Source: Palsa-504 sp050011155
GTDB taxonomy: Bacteria > Actinomycetota > Actinomycetes > Streptosporangiales > Streptosporangiaceae
Assembly (NCBI GenBank): GCA_050011155.1
Contig: JBEKJP010000017.1
Location: 12,747 to 76,746 of the forward strand
Direction of reading: 5' to 3'
Length of the DNA: 64,000 bases
Shown: one piece after another, positions 16,807 to 25,852 of the stretch
Position numbering within the stretch: position 1 is the first letter of the stretch
How the letters are laid out: each line of letters begins with the position of its first letter
The notes under the pieces: model-generated
What the model was told of the DNA's origin: nothing
Database searches by the model: none
What the model saw: the letters and a program-made list of their open reading frames with translations, nothing else
Made by a program: the position numbers and the translations under genes

Positions 16807-18462
16807 TTACGCCGCGGGGGTTCCCGCGGATGGCTGATCCTGGCCGCTGGCCATGACGTCGAGACGGCCTTCCTCGCGGTGCTCGCGCAGCAGCTTCTTG
16901 TCGTGCTTGCCCACGCTGGTGCGGGGCACTTCGTCCACGAACACCCACTGCTCGGGGACCCACCACTTGACCACCCGGCCGGTCAGGTGGGCGCGCAGGT
17001 CCTCCGGGCTCACCGTCTGGCCGGAGACGAGGGTGACGCACGCCAGCGGCCGCTCGCCCCAGCGCTTGTCGGGCACGGCGATGACCGCGACCTCGCGGAC
17101 CGCCGGGTGGGTGAGGATGGCGGCTTCCAGCTCGAGAGTGGAAATCCATTCGCCGCCGGACTTGACCACGTCCTTGGCCCGGTCGCTGATGGTGATGAAG
17201 CCCCAGGCGTCTATCCGGCCCACGTCGCCGGTGCGGAGCCAGCCGTCCCGGAACTTCTCCGGCGCCGGGTCCTTGTAGTAGGCGCCCGTCACCCACGGCC
17301 CGCGCACCTCGATCTCGCCGGTGGCGCGCCCGTCGCGCGGCAGGACCTTGCCCTCGTCGTCCACGACCCGGGCTTCCACACCGCCGAGCGGACGGCCCGC
17401 GGTGGCCCGGTAGTCGATGGCGCGTTCCGCCGGGACGTGCTTGGGCGGATGGGCCAGTGCCGCGACCGGACTGGTCTCGGTCAGGCCCCAGCCCTGCAGG
17501 ACGCGCACGCCCAGGCGCCGCTCGTAGGCCTCGATCAGGCTGCGCGGGACGGCGGCACCTCCGGCCATGATCATGCGCAGCGAGGAGAGGTCGATGCTCT
17601 CCGGGTCCAGGCCGAGAATGTCGTACCACACGGTCGGAACGGCTGTGGCTAGGGTGGCCCGCTCCGCCGCGATGAAGGCGGCCAGCGGCTCTGCCTGCGT
17701 GAACCGGTTCGGCAGGAGCAGGTCAGCCCCGACGAGCCAGGCCGCGTACGGCATCCCCCAGGCGTTGCCGTGGAACATGGGCACGACCGGCAGCAGGCGG
17801 TCGTACTGGCTGAGCCCGAGGGCCTCGCCGGAGCACAGGCCCAGCGTGTGCAGGAATGCCGAACGGTGGCTGTAGACGACGCCCTTCGGCATGCCCGTGG
17901 TCCCGCTGGTGTAGCACATCGCGGCCGCGGCGTGCTCGTCGATCTCCGGCCACTGGTACCCGGGCTGTTCGGCGGCCAGCAGTTCCTCGTAGTCGAGGTG
18001 CGCGGGCAGCGCGGAACGGTCACTCTCGCCGTACACGATCAGATGGCGGAGCGTCTTGAGCTCGTCCCCGCCGGCCGCCAGGACCGGTGCGAGGATCGGT
18101 GCCAGGCTGGCGTCGGCGATGAGCACGGAGTCCTCGGCGTGGCCGATGACGTAGCGGATCTGCTCCGCCGACAGCCGGATGTTGATGGTGTGCATCACCG
18201 CGCCCATGCCGGGAATGGCGAAGTACGCTTCCTGATGCTCCTGGGTGTTCCAGGCGAAGGTGGCCACCCGGTCGCCCGGCTCGACGCCCAGGCGGCGCAG
18301 GCCGGCCGCCAGCTGTTCAGCGCGGTCCGCCAGGGCCCTGAACGTGATCCGGCGTACCCCGTCAGCCTCGTTGGTGACGACTTCGCTGTCGGCGTAGGTG
18401 GTCCGGCCGTGCGCGAAGATATGCCCGACCGTGAGCGGAAAGTCCATCATCGTGCTTTGCAT
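16807..18462 (-). CDS. Acyl-CoA synthetase, medium/long-chain fatty acid type
   Basis: A 551-residue ANL-superfamily adenylate-forming enzyme. The P-loop-like motif is MCYTSGTTGMPKGVVYSHRS. The adenylate motif is QGWGLTETSPVAALA, the hinge region reads WLRTGDVGRIDAWGF, and the C-terminal motif VPRTSVGKHDKKLL holds the catalytic Lys. It activates a fatty acid to acyl-CoA via acyl-AMP. AGGAGG precedes the ATG at 18462. The gene ends 24 nt before phaA, so it may feed the polymer pathway. Chain-length specificity is not visible. Confidence 0.9.
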   Translation of the reverse strand: MQSTMMDFPLTVGHIFAHGRTTYADSEVVTNEADGVRRITFRALADRAEQLAAGLRRLGVEPGDRVATFAWNTQEHQEAYFAIPGMGAVMHTINIRLSAEQIRYVIGHAEDSVLIADASLAPILAPVLAAGGDELKTLRHLIVYGESDRSALPAHLDYEELLAAEQPGYQWPEIDEHAAAAMCYTSGTTGMPKGVVYSHRSAFLHTLGLCSGEALGLSQYDRLLPVVPMFHGNAWGMPYAAWLVGADLLLPNRFTQAEPLAAFIAAERATLATAVPTVWYDILGLDPESIDLSSLRMIMAGGAAVPRSLIEAYERRLGVRVLQGWGLTETSPVAALAHPPKHVPAERAIDYRATAGRPLGGVEARVVDDEGKVLPRDGRATGEIEVRGPWVTGAYYKDPAPEKFRDGWLRTGDVGRIDAWGFITISDRAKDVVKSGGEWISTLELEAAILTHPAVREVAVIAVPDKRWGERPLACVTLVSGQTVSPEDLRAHLTGRVVKWWVPEQWVFVDEVPRTSVGKHDKKLLREHREEGRLDVMASGQDQPSAGTPAA

Positions 18463-18464
18463 CG

Positions 18465-19973
18465 TCAGCCTCCTGAGACTTGCGTTTGCCGACCTGCCCA
18501 GTGCGGTTCGCGCAGGTCTCGCTTGAGGATCTTGCCGGCCGCCGACTTGGGCAGCGGCTCGGCGCGCAACTCGATGCGCCTGGGCACCTTGAATCCGGCG
18601 ATCCGCTCGCGGCAGTGCGCGACCAGCACGTCCGCCGTTACCTGCTGCCCGGCGGTCACCACCGCGTAGACCGCCTCGCCCCAGCGCGGGTCGGGCACGC
18701 CGAACACGGCGACCTCCCGGACCGCGGGATGGCTGCCGAGCGCATCCTCCACCTCGGTGGAGTAGATGTTCTCGCCGCCGCTGACGATCATGTCCTTGGC
18801 CCGGTCGACCAGGTAGACGTAGAACTTCTCATCCCGGTATCCGAGGTCCCCGGTCAGGTACCAGTCGCCGTGCATGACCTCGGCCGTCGCCTCCGGCTGG
18901 CGCCAGTAGCCGGCCATGACGCTGGGGCTGCGCACGGCCATCTGGCCGACCACACCCGGCGGCAGGTCCTCCATGGCGTCGTTGACGACCCGCATCTCCA
19001 CGCCCGTGGCCGGCTGGCCGCACGAGCGGACCAGCGGGGTGTCCAGGATGCGCTCCTCGTGCGGCAGCAGGGTGGTGATCGGGGTGGTCTCCGTGGTCCC
19101 GTAGACGTGCAGCAGCTCGGCGGCGGGGAAGGCCTGCCGGGTCCGCCGGAGCGTCTCGGCGGAGATCGGCGAGGCGCCGTGGCTCAGGTACCGCAGCGAA
19201 CTGACGTCTCGCGGCCGGGCCAGCTGGGCGCCGGCCGCCGCGGCCAGCATGGTGGGCACGAGCAGGGTATGCGTCACCGCCTCGCGCTCGATGAGGTCGA
19301 CGGCCAGGTCGGGGTCGAACCGGGGCATGATGACGTGGGTGCCGCCCGCCCAGACCGTGGCCAGCGTGGCGAGTATCCCGCCGGTGTGGAACATCGGGGA
19401 GGCGACCAGCCACCGTGTCTGGCGGTCGAAGGGCCAGGTGGCCATGAAGTGGAGCCCGCTGGAGACCAGGCTGCGGTGGGTGTGCATGGCTCCCTTGGCC
19501 GCGCCCGTGGTGCCCGAGGTGTAGAACAGGACGGCCAGGTCGTTCTCGGTCACTCCCTCGCCGAGCGTCACCTCGTCCGCCGCGGCGATCAGGTCCTCGT
19601 AGTCACCGGGCATGGTCAGCACCCGGCCGGCGCCGGCGGTCCCCGGATAGTCGGAGTCGGCGAACACCACGCTGACCCCGGCGTCGTCCAGGATGGCCCG
19701 CATCTCGGCGGGCGCGAGCCGCGAGTTGACCGGGACCAGCACGTAACCCGCGGCCGGCAGCCCGAGGTAGAGCTCGAGGTAGCGGTCGGAGTTGAGGGCG
19801 ACCACGCCGACCCGGTCCTGCGGCGCCAGCCCCAGCTCGCGCATCGCGCCGGCCAGCCGGCGGCAGCGCGCGCCGAGCTCGGCGTAGGTACGGCGTCTGT
19901 CCTGGCAGACGACGGCACAGGAGTCGGCGGCGGTGCCGAGTGCCTGGGTGAGCGGCTGGGTAAATGTGTACAC
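18465..19973 (-). CDS. Acyl-CoA synthetase (FadD-type)
   Basis: A 502-residue ANL enzyme, the first gene of the minus-strand operon. Motifs: VLFYTSGTTGAAKGAMHTHR, LHVYGTTETTPITTLLPHE, WYLTGDLGYRDEKFYV, and the C-terminal LPKSAAGKILKRDLR with the catalytic Lys. The GTG at 19973 (VYTFTQPLTQ) is chosen because GGGAGGG lies 7 nt before it. The frame stays open further upstream but without family-like sequence. It ends 3 nt before the next ligase starts. Two candidate palindromic operators and a DevR-box-like site lie in its promoter region. Confidence 0.9.
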   Translation of the reverse strand: MYTFTQPLTQALGTAADSCAVVCQDRRRTYAELGARCRRLAGAMRELGLAPQDRVGVVALNSDRYLELYLGLPAAGYVLVPVNSRLAPAEMRAILDDAGVSVVFADSDYPGTAGAGRVLTMPGDYEDLIAAADEVTLGEGVTENDLAVLFYTSGTTGAAKGAMHTHRSLVSSGLHFMATWPFDRQTRWLVASPMFHTGGILATLATVWAGGTHVIMPRFDPDLAVDLIEREAVTHTLLVPTMLAAAAGAQLARPRDVSSLRYLSHGASPISAETLRRTRQAFPAAELLHVYGTTETTPITTLLPHEERILDTPLVRSCGQPATGVEMRVVNDAMEDLPPGVVGQMAVRSPSVMAGYWRQPEATAEVMHGDWYLTGDLGYRDEKFYVYLVDRAKDMIVSGGENIYSTEVEDALGSHPAVREVAVFGVPDPRWGEAVYAVVTAGQQVTADVLVAHCRERIAGFKVPRRIELRAEPLPKSAAGKILKRDLREPHWAGRQTQVSGG

Positions 19974-20067
19974 CGGGGCGCCCTCCCAGGATTCAGGTGA
20001 GAAGCTCGGCCCTGGCCGGCTGCGGCGGTCCGGTGCTGGGCGAAAAGCTCTGATGGCCAGGGACGCT

Positions 20068-20081
20068 ACTGACCGTTCAGT
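20068..20081. promoter_or_regulatory. Inverted repeat ACTGA-N4-TCAGT, TetR-type operator candidate
   Basis: ACTGACCGTTCAGT has two perfect 5-bp arms around CCGT. Sites built on GACCG..CGGTC-like arms are common targets of actinobacterial TetR regulators of fatty-acid genes. It lies 95 bp before the acyl-CoA ligase start. Confidence 0.45.
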
Positions 20082-20091
20082 CGCCGGATAG

Positions 20092-20105
20092 GGGGCGAAG
20101 GTCCC
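20092..20105. promoter_or_regulatory. DevR-box-like site in the ligase/hydrolase divergent promoter
   Basis: GGGGCGAAGGTCCC has a full right half (GGTCCC) and shares its CGAAGGTCC core with the sites at 35305, 40645, 60527 and 61727. Confidence 0.55.
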
Positions 20106-20168
20106 GCCTATCGCGGGCTGAGGTCCGTGGGCTCGTCCATCCCGCACCAGCACTATGTATTCATCTCA

Positions 20169-20184
20169 ATTACCGGCCGGTAAT
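20169..20184. promoter_or_regulatory. Perfect 16-bp palindrome ATTACCGGCCGGTAAT
   Basis: The site is fully self-complementary and lies about 60 bp before the alpha/beta-hydrolase start, in an AT-richer stretch that looks like a promoter. It is a strong candidate for a dimeric repressor site. The regulator is not identifiable. Confidence 0.6.
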
Positions 20185-20243
20185 CTGATGGTGTCGGCTG
20201 AGCCCGCCGGGTGTACGCCGATCGCGGCAGCTAGGAGGGTCAG

Positions 20244-21074
20244 ATGACCACTACTACGTCGGCCACACCAGCCAGGGACGTGCAGCTACGCATCAGGGGA
20301 CTGCGGATCCACGTCCAGGTCCACGGGGAGGGCGAGCCGCTGCTGCTCTATTCAGGTATCTGGGGCGAGGTGCGCCTCTGGGACCGCCTGCTTCCGCATC
20401 TGGCCGGGTTCCAGACGATCGCGTTCGACCCGCCGGGCATCGGCCGGTCGCAGCGACCCCCGTATCCGCTGAGCATGTGGTCACTGGCCCAGATGGGCAC
20501 AGCGGTGCTCGACGCATTGGGCATAGAGTCCGCGCACGTGCTCGGTGCCTCGTTCGGCGGCGCGGTCGCCCAGCAGATGGCATTCTCGCACCCCAGGCGG
20601 GTGCGCCGGCTCGTGCTGGTGTCGACCTCCTTCGGCGGCGGGGCGATGCCGGGCAACCTGCGAGCGCTCTGGCACTTCGCCCATCCCGGCAGCTACCATC
20701 CGGAGCGGCTGGAACGGGTGGCGGGACATATGTTCGGCGGCCGACTGCGCACCGAGCCGGAAATCGTCCGCTCGATGCACATCAAGCGCCCGACGGACAC
20801 CCGGGCCGCCCTGTACCGGATGGCCGGGCTCTTCGGCTGGACCAGCCTGCCCTGGTTGTGGGCCATCGACCAGCCCACCCTGGTCCTCGTGGGCGACGAC
20901 GACCCGGTCACGCCGCTGCTGAACCACCGGGTCATGGCGGCGCTGATCCCGCGGGCCAGGTTGCATGTCGTCGCGGGTGGCGGGCACCTAGTCCTGATCG
21001 ACAGCGCCGAACAGGTCGGACCGGTGATCACCAGCTTCCTCCGGCAAGACAGCGCGGCGGGCTCGCGGCGGTGA
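20244..21074 (+). CDS. Alpha/beta-fold hydrolase
   Basis: A 276-residue hydrolase of the carboxylesterase/haloperoxidase type. The oxyanion region is YSGIWGEVRLWDRLLPHL. The nucleophile elbow is VLGASFGGAVAQQMAF (Ser), the acid is in LVLVGDDDPVTPLLNHR, and the His in VVAGGGHLVLIDSAEQV, so the triad is complete. AGGAGGG precedes the ATG. It may release acyl groups or act on lipid esters. The next gene follows after 4 nt, so the two form an operon. Confidence 0.88.
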   Translation: MTTTTSATPARDVQLRIRGLRIHVQVHGEGEPLLLYSGIWGEVRLWDRLLPHLAGFQTIAFDPPGIGRSQRPPYPLSMWSLAQMGTAVLDALGIESAHVLGASFGGAVAQQMAFSHPRRVRRLVLVSTSFGGGAMPGNLRALWHFAHPGSYHPERLERVAGHMFGGRLRTEPEIVRSMHIKRPTDTRAALYRMAGLFGWTSLPWLWAIDQPTLVLVGDDDPVTPLLNHRVMAALIPRARLHVVAGGGHLVLIDSAEQVGPVITSFLRQDSAAGSRR

Positions 21075-21078
21075 CCGG

Positions 21079-23760
21079 TTGACCGGGCCCGCGGCGTCCG
21101 GAGGGGCCGGGCGCTCTTACGCGCTGCTGGCCGACGGCACCACCATGACCATACGGCCGCCTGGCGCGGAGGACTACGAGGCGGTCCAGCGGCTGCATGA
21201 GGCGATGTCGATGGAGAACCTGTACTTCCGTTTCTTCAGCGCGAGCCGGGTGTCGGCCGAACATGAGGCGCGGCGGATATGCCGTGACGACCGCCCCGGC
21301 ATGGTGGCGCTGCTCGGCCTGCTGGGCGACGAACTAGCGGGAGTGGCCAGTTACGAGCTGGACCCGGACGGCGTGACCGCGGAGGTCGCGCTGGCCGCCG
21401 CCGACGGCATGCACCGGCGCGGTGTCGCCACGTTGCTGCTCGAGCACCTGGTATCCCTGGCCCGGGCCCGCGGCGTGCAGACCTTCACCGCTGAGGTGCT
21501 GGCGGACAACTATGCCGTATTGCGCCTGCTCAGCGATTCGGGGCTGGCGCTGCGGCGCAAGGTCAGCGACGGCGTGGTGGATCTGTCCATGCCGATCCCG
21601 CACCTGGCGGCCCTCGGGGAGGCCAGCCCCTATCTGGACGCGGTGGCCGGCCGGGACCTGCATGCTGATGTGGCCAGCCTGGAGTCGCTGCTGGCGCCCC
21701 GGTCGGTCGCGGTGATCGGCGCGGGCCGCCGTCCCGGCTCAGCCGGCCGGGCGATCCTGCTGAACATCCGCGACGCCGGTTTCGCTGGCCGGGTGTACGC
21801 GGTCAGCCCGCACGCTGGCGACATCGAGGGCATCCCCTGCGTCCCGTCGGTGGCCGCGTTGCCCGAAGCGCCTGACCTGGCGATCGTGGCAGTGCCGGCG
21901 TCCCAGGTGGCCAAGGTGGCCGGGGAGTGCGGGCACCGCGGCGTCAGGTCGCTGGCGGTCATCACCGCGGGACTGACCCCGGCGCAGGAAGCCCGGCTGC
22001 TGGCGGTCACTCGCCGGGCGGGCATGCGGCTGGCGGGCCCGGCCTCGGCCGGAGTCGCGGTGCCGGGGATCGGGCTGGCGGCCACCCAGGCCGCTCAGCA
22101 TCCCGCCCCGGGCCGCACCGGCGTGATCGCCCAGTCCGGCGGGGTGGGCGGGGCGCTGCTCGAGCAGTTTTCCCGGCTGGGCATGGGGATCTCCTGCTTC
22201 GCCTCGCTCGGCGACAAGCTGGACGTCTCAGGTACCGACATGCTGCAGTGGCTGGAGTCCGACAGCACCACGGAACTGGCCGTGCTGCACCTGGAATCGT
22301 TCGGCAACCCACGCAGGTTCGCCCACGTCGCCCGCCGGGTCGGCGGCCGGATCCCCATCTTGACGGTTCACGCCGGGCGTTCGGCTCCGGATCAGCGGGC
22401 CGCCGTCTCACACACCGCGGCGGCCACCGCGTCGCTGATCACCCGGCAGGCCCTGTTCGAGCAGGCGGGCATCATCGCAACGACCAGCTTCGGCGAACTG
22501 CTCGACGCGGCCGTGCTGATGTCCTCCCAGCCGGTTCCGGCGGGCTCCACTGTCGCCATCGTGTCTAACGGTGGCGGTGCGGGCGTGCTCGCCGCCGACG
22601 CCTGCGCTGACGCCGGCCTAGCCGTGGCGCTGACCAGCGGGCCGGCCCGGGGCCGCCTGCGCCAGGTGCTGCCCGCCGCGGCAGCGGTGGACGGCCCGGT
22701 GGATACCACCGCCGCGGTCAGCCCGCGGGCCTTCGCCGAGGCGCTGCGCATCACCGCCACCGAGGAGGGCGTCACCGCGCTGATCGTCGTGCTCGTGCAG
22801 AGCGCTTCGCCCGGCCTGATCCCGGTGCTGTCCGCTGCCCGGCTGCCGGTCCCGGTGACGGCGGTGGTGCTGGACCAGCCCGAGGCCGTCCGGCTGCTGC
22901 CGGGCGATGGGACCGCCCCGTCCGTACCCGCCTACGCCTATCCCGAGGCGGCCACCCGGGCGCTGGCCCGGGCCGCCCGCTACGGCACCTGGCGGTCCCG
23001 GGCCGCCGGCACCGTGCCGGAGTTCACCGACGTCCGGGCTGGCCTGGCCCGCTCGATCGTCAGTTCGTTCCTGGCCCGGATGCCGGGCGGCGGCTGGCTG
23101 TCCGCGGAGGAGGCCGACGGCGTGCTGCGCTGCTACGGCCTGCCCATGGTGGAGTTCCGCCGGGTCGCCGACGCCGACGCCGACGCGGCCGTGGCGGCAG
23201 CGGCCGGACTGGGCGGTCACGTGGCGCTCAAGGCGGACGTGCCCGGCGTGCTGCACAAGACCGTGGCAGGCGCGGTCGAGCTGGACCTGCACGGCGGCGA
23301 TGAGGTACGTGCCGCGATGGGCCGCCTGCAAGCCCGTTTCGCCGGGCGGATGTCCGGGGTGCTGGTCGAGCCCATGATCACCGGCGGCATCGAGACACTG
23401 GCCGGCGTCGTGCAGGAACCGGTATTCGGCCCGGTGGTGGTGTTCGGACTCGGCGGCATCGCCACCGGCGTGCTCGACGGCCATGCGGCGCGCCTCGCGC
23501 CGCTCACCGACGCCGACGCCGAGGACCTGATCCACGCCATCCGCGCGGCACCGGCCCTGCTGGAGCAGGCGCCCGACACCGAGGCGCTGCGCGACACCCT
23601 CCTTCGCGTCTCCCGGCTCGCCGACGACCTGCCCCAGGTCGCCGAGCTTGACCTCAACCCGGTCATCGTCCGCGCGGACGGCGTCATCGCCGTGGACGCG
23701 CGCATCCGGGTGACCAGCGAGCACCTCGCCGACCCGTTCCTGCGCCGGCTGCCCCAGTGA
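21079..23760 (+). CDS. GNAT acetyltransferase fused to ADP-forming acyl-CoA synthetase (Pat/PatZ-like)
   Basis: An 893-residue fusion. Residues about 20-170 are a GNAT domain (HRRGVATLLLEHLVSLAR is the acetyl-CoA loop). Residues about 195-330 are a CoA-binding Rossmann domain (SVAVIGAGRRPGSAGRAIL). Residues about 345-620 are succinyl-CoA-ligase-like (GVIAQSGGVGGALLEQFSRL, RAAVSHTAAATAS). Residues about 670-890 are an ATP-grasp domain (LKADVPGVLHKTVAGAVELDL, VVFGLGGI, ELDLNPVIV). Proteins of this build are either protein lysine acetyltransferases or ADP-forming acetyl-CoA synthetases. Which activity is kept here cannot be read from sequence. The TTG at 21079 is chosen because the GNAT fold needs residues before the first ATG (21145), and GGTGA precedes it. 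Confidence 0.88.
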   Translation: MTGPAASGGAGRSYALLADGTTMTIRPPGAEDYEAVQRLHEAMSMENLYFRFFSASRVSAEHEARRICRDDRPGMVALLGLLGDELAGVASYELDPDGVTAEVALAAADGMHRRGVATLLLEHLVSLARARGVQTFTAEVLADNYAVLRLLSDSGLALRRKVSDGVVDLSMPIPHLAALGEASPYLDAVAGRDLHADVASLESLLAPRSVAVIGAGRRPGSAGRAILLNIRDAGFAGRVYAVSPHAGDIEGIPCVPSVAALPEAPDLAIVAVPASQVAKVAGECGHRGVRSLAVITAGLTPAQEARLLAVTRRAGMRLAGPASAGVAVPGIGLAATQAAQHPAPGRTGVIAQSGGVGGALLEQFSRLGMGISCFASLGDKLDVSGTDMLQWLESDSTTELAVLHLESFGNPRRFAHVARRVGGRIPILTVHAGRSAPDQRAAVSHTAAATASLITRQALFEQAGIIATTSFGELLDAAVLMSSQPVPAGSTVAIVSNGGGAGVLAADACADAGLAVALTSGPARGRLRQVLPAAAAVDGPVDTTAAVSPRAFAEALRITATEEGVTALIVVLVQSASPGLIPVLSAARLPVPVTAVVLDQPEAVRLLPGDGTAPSVPAYAYPEAATRALARAARYGTWRSRAAGTVPEFTDVRAGLARSIVSSFLARMPGGGWLSAEEADGVLRCYGLPMVEFRRVADADADAAVAAAAGLGGHVALKADVPGVLHKTVAGAVELDLHGGDEVRAAMGRLQARFAGRMSGVLVEPMITGGIETLAGVVQEPVFGPVVVFGLGGIATGVLDGHAARLAPLTDADAEDLIHAIRAAPALLEQAPDTEALRDTLLRVSRLADDLPQVAELDLNPVIVRADGVIAVDARIRVTSEHLADPFLRRLPQ

Positions 23761-23929
23761 CCGCCTTGAGCACACCGCGTTGGCTAGGCTCCCGCGCGGG
23801 TCATCCCTGGGCCCCCGGCCGCTGCCCGCTCCGGGTCCTCGCTCCAGTGCCGACGTGACCGCGAAGGCGGTCTGAGGACGCTCCCAGCCGGAATCGCCAG
23901 CGAGCCGTACATCGCGACCCGGGCGGCTC

Positions 23930-23943
23930 GGGACCAAGGTCCC
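23930..23943. promoter_or_regulatory. DevR-box-like site before the Rv1733c-like/enolase/pta operon
   Basis: GGGACCAAGGTCCC is palindromic apart from its central AA and is one of the best sites in the window. It lies 91-104 bp before the membrane-protein start. Confidence 0.7.
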
Positions 23944-24033
23944 GGCCGTACGGGCGGTCGGCCCCTGGCCGGCCCGGCCGCTGGCACCGAACGTGGATAT
24001 CGCCGACCACCTCGACTAGGGAAGGTGAGATCG

Positions 24034-24534
24034 ATGAAGACCGGAGCCAAGGCCGCGAGCCGCCGGGTGGACCGGACGGAGAACGCGGTGTACGGCGTGC
24101 TGATGGCCGCGTGGATGGGGGCGTCCCCGTTCGTCGCGTACGCCGCGGGCCGGTGGGCCGATGGCACCTTCTCCCGCGCCGCGCAGGCGCAGCGGGCGGC
24201 CCTGCGCCAGGTCCCCGCGACCCTGCTCGAGGCCTCCCACAGGCGCGGGCACGGGACCGGAGGGGTTCCGGACACGCTCGCGGAGTGGCGGGGCCCGGAC
24301 GGGCTGCTCCGTACCGGCCTGGTCTTCGCGCCCGCCGGGGCGAAGGCCGGCAGCCGGGTGACGGTGTGGATCAACCAGGCAGGCGACGCGGTCGCCCCGC
24401 CGATGCAGCAAGCCCAGATCGCCAAACGGGTCGAGCTGGCCCAAGGGCTGGCAGCGGCCAGCTTCGCCGTCGGGCTCGGCATGACCGGATGGCTGACCCG
24501 CCAGCGCCTCGAACGGTGCCAGCGGTCGGTATGA
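24034..24534 (+). CDS. Rv1733c-type membrane protein
   Basis: A 166-residue protein with one hydrophobic helix near the N-terminus (YGVLMAAWMGASPFVAYAAG) and one near the C-terminus (LAQGLAAASFAVGLGMTGWL). They flank a soluble loop with VTVWINQAGD. This layout, with a basic N-terminus and RWADG after the first helix, is that of Rv1733c, a DosR-regulon latency antigen of unknown function. The ATG at 24034 follows GAAGGTGA. It is the first gene of an apparent operon with enolase and phosphotransacetylase. Confidence 0.75.
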   Translation: MKTGAKAASRRVDRTENAVYGVLMAAWMGASPFVAYAAGRWADGTFSRAAQAQRAALRQVPATLLEASHRRGHGTGGVPDTLAEWRGPDGLLRTGLVFAPAGAKAGSRVTVWINQAGDAVAPPMQQAQIAKRVELAQGLAAASFAVGLGMTGWLTRQRLERCQRSV

Positions 24535-24565
24535 GACATAGACAGTGAGAGATGGGGAACAGAGG

Positions 24566-25840
24566 ATGACAGTCTTCGACGTGACGGACCTTTCGGCACT
24601 GGAGATCCTGGATTCGCGCGGCCGGCCCACGCTGGCGGTCACGGTGCGGCTCGCCGACGGCACGACCGCCCGGGCCGGCGTCCCGTCCGGGGCCTCGACC
24701 GGCTCCCGGGAGGCCGTGGAACGCCGCGACGGCGACCCGGACAGGTACGAGGGCAAGGGAGTTCTCGGCGCGGTGGCGTCCGTCAACACCGAGATCCGTG
24801 ACCTCCTGCGCGGCCGGTCCTGGACCTCGCTCGCCGAGGCGGATCGGGCCATGATCGACCTCGACGGCACCGAGAACAAGAGCCGGCTGGGCGCCAACGC
24901 CACCGTGGGCACCTCGATGGCACTGGCCCGGGCGCTGGCCGCCTCGGCCGGGATCCCGCTGTGGCAGTGGATCACGCCCGACGGCGTCCCGCCCTCGCTG
25001 CCGGTGCCGCACTTCAACGTGCTCAACGGCGGCGTGCACGCGCCTAACGCGCTCGACTTCCAGGAATTCATGATCGCGCCAGTCGGGGCGCCGTCGATGC
25101 CCGAGGCGGTCCGTGCGGGCGCCGAGGTCTACAGCGCGCTGCGCCGTGAGCTCTCGGGACGCAAGCTGTCCACCGGGCTGGGGGACGAGGGCGGTTTCGC
25201 CCCGGAGATCGACAACCCGGAAGAGGTCCTGCACCTTATCGTCGAGGCCATCACCGCGGCCGGCTACAAGGCCGGAGCCGACGGCGTGTCCATCGCCCTC
25301 GACCTGGCCGCCTCGGAGTTCCGCCAGCCCGACGGCCGCTACCGGGTGGCCGGCGACCTGCTGTCCAGCGCTGACATGATCGACCGGCTGGCCGCCATCA
25401 CCAGGCAGTTCCCCGTGCACCTGATCGAGGACGGGCTGGGCGAAGATGACGAGCAGGGGTGGATCGCGCTCACCGCCCGTCTGGGCGGCACCACGGAACT
25501 AGTCGGCGACGACATCTTCTGCACCAACCCGGCCATCATCACCGGCGCGATCGCCCGCGGCATCGGCAACTCCGCGCTGATCAAGCTCAACCAGATCGGC
25601 ACCGTGACCGAGACGCTACAGGCCATGGCCATCTGCCGTCAGGCGGGTTACCGGCAGTTCGTCTCACACCGGTCCGGGGAAACCGAGGATCACTTCATCG
25701 CCGACCTGGCCGTCGGCACCGGCTGCGCCCACCTCAAGACCGGCGCGCCGGCCCGCGGCGAACGCGTGGCCAAGTACAACCGCCTCCTGGAGATCGCCGC
25801 GGCCGTACCCGCCCTCCGCTACGGCATGCCTGTAGGCTGA
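24566..25840 (+). CDS. eno: Enolase (phosphopyruvate hydratase)
   Basis: A 424-residue enolase with all main motifs: ILDSRGRPTLAV, GVPSGASTGSREAVERRDGD, NVLNGGVHAPNALDFQEF, GLGDEGGFAPEI, HLIEDGLGEDDEQGW, ELVGDDIFCTNP, IKLNQIGTVTETL and FVSHRSGETEDHFIADLAV, including the catalytic Lys, Mg2+ ligands and the SHRSGE loop. It converts 2-phosphoglycerate to phosphoenolpyruvate. Its place in a hypoxia-type gene cluster, away from other lower-glycolysis genes, suggests a second, condition-specific copy. The ATG at 24566 is set by the family N-terminus. Confidence 0.95.
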   Translation: MTVFDVTDLSALEILDSRGRPTLAVTVRLADGTTARAGVPSGASTGSREAVERRDGDPDRYEGKGVLGAVASVNTEIRDLLRGRSWTSLAEADRAMIDLDGTENKSRLGANATVGTSMALARALAASAGIPLWQWITPDGVPPSLPVPHFNVLNGGVHAPNALDFQEFMIAPVGAPSMPEAVRAGAEVYSALRRELSGRKLSTGLGDEGGFAPEIDNPEEVLHLIVEAITAAGYKAGADGVSIALDLAASEFRQPDGRYRVAGDLLSSADMIDRLAAITRQFPVHLIEDGLGEDDEQGWIALTARLGGTTELVGDDIFCTNPAIITGAIARGIGNSALIKLNQIGTVTETLQAMAICRQAGYRQFVSHRSGETEDHFIADLAVGTGCAHLKTGAPARGERVAKYNRLLEIAAAVPALRYGMPVG

Positions 25841-25852
25841 TAGAAATACCAG

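Noticed and set aside
19974..20153. Longer N-terminus of the acyl-CoA ligase
   Set aside because: The extra 60 residues match no family pattern and would cover the operator-rich promoter; GTG 19973 has a strong ribosome site.
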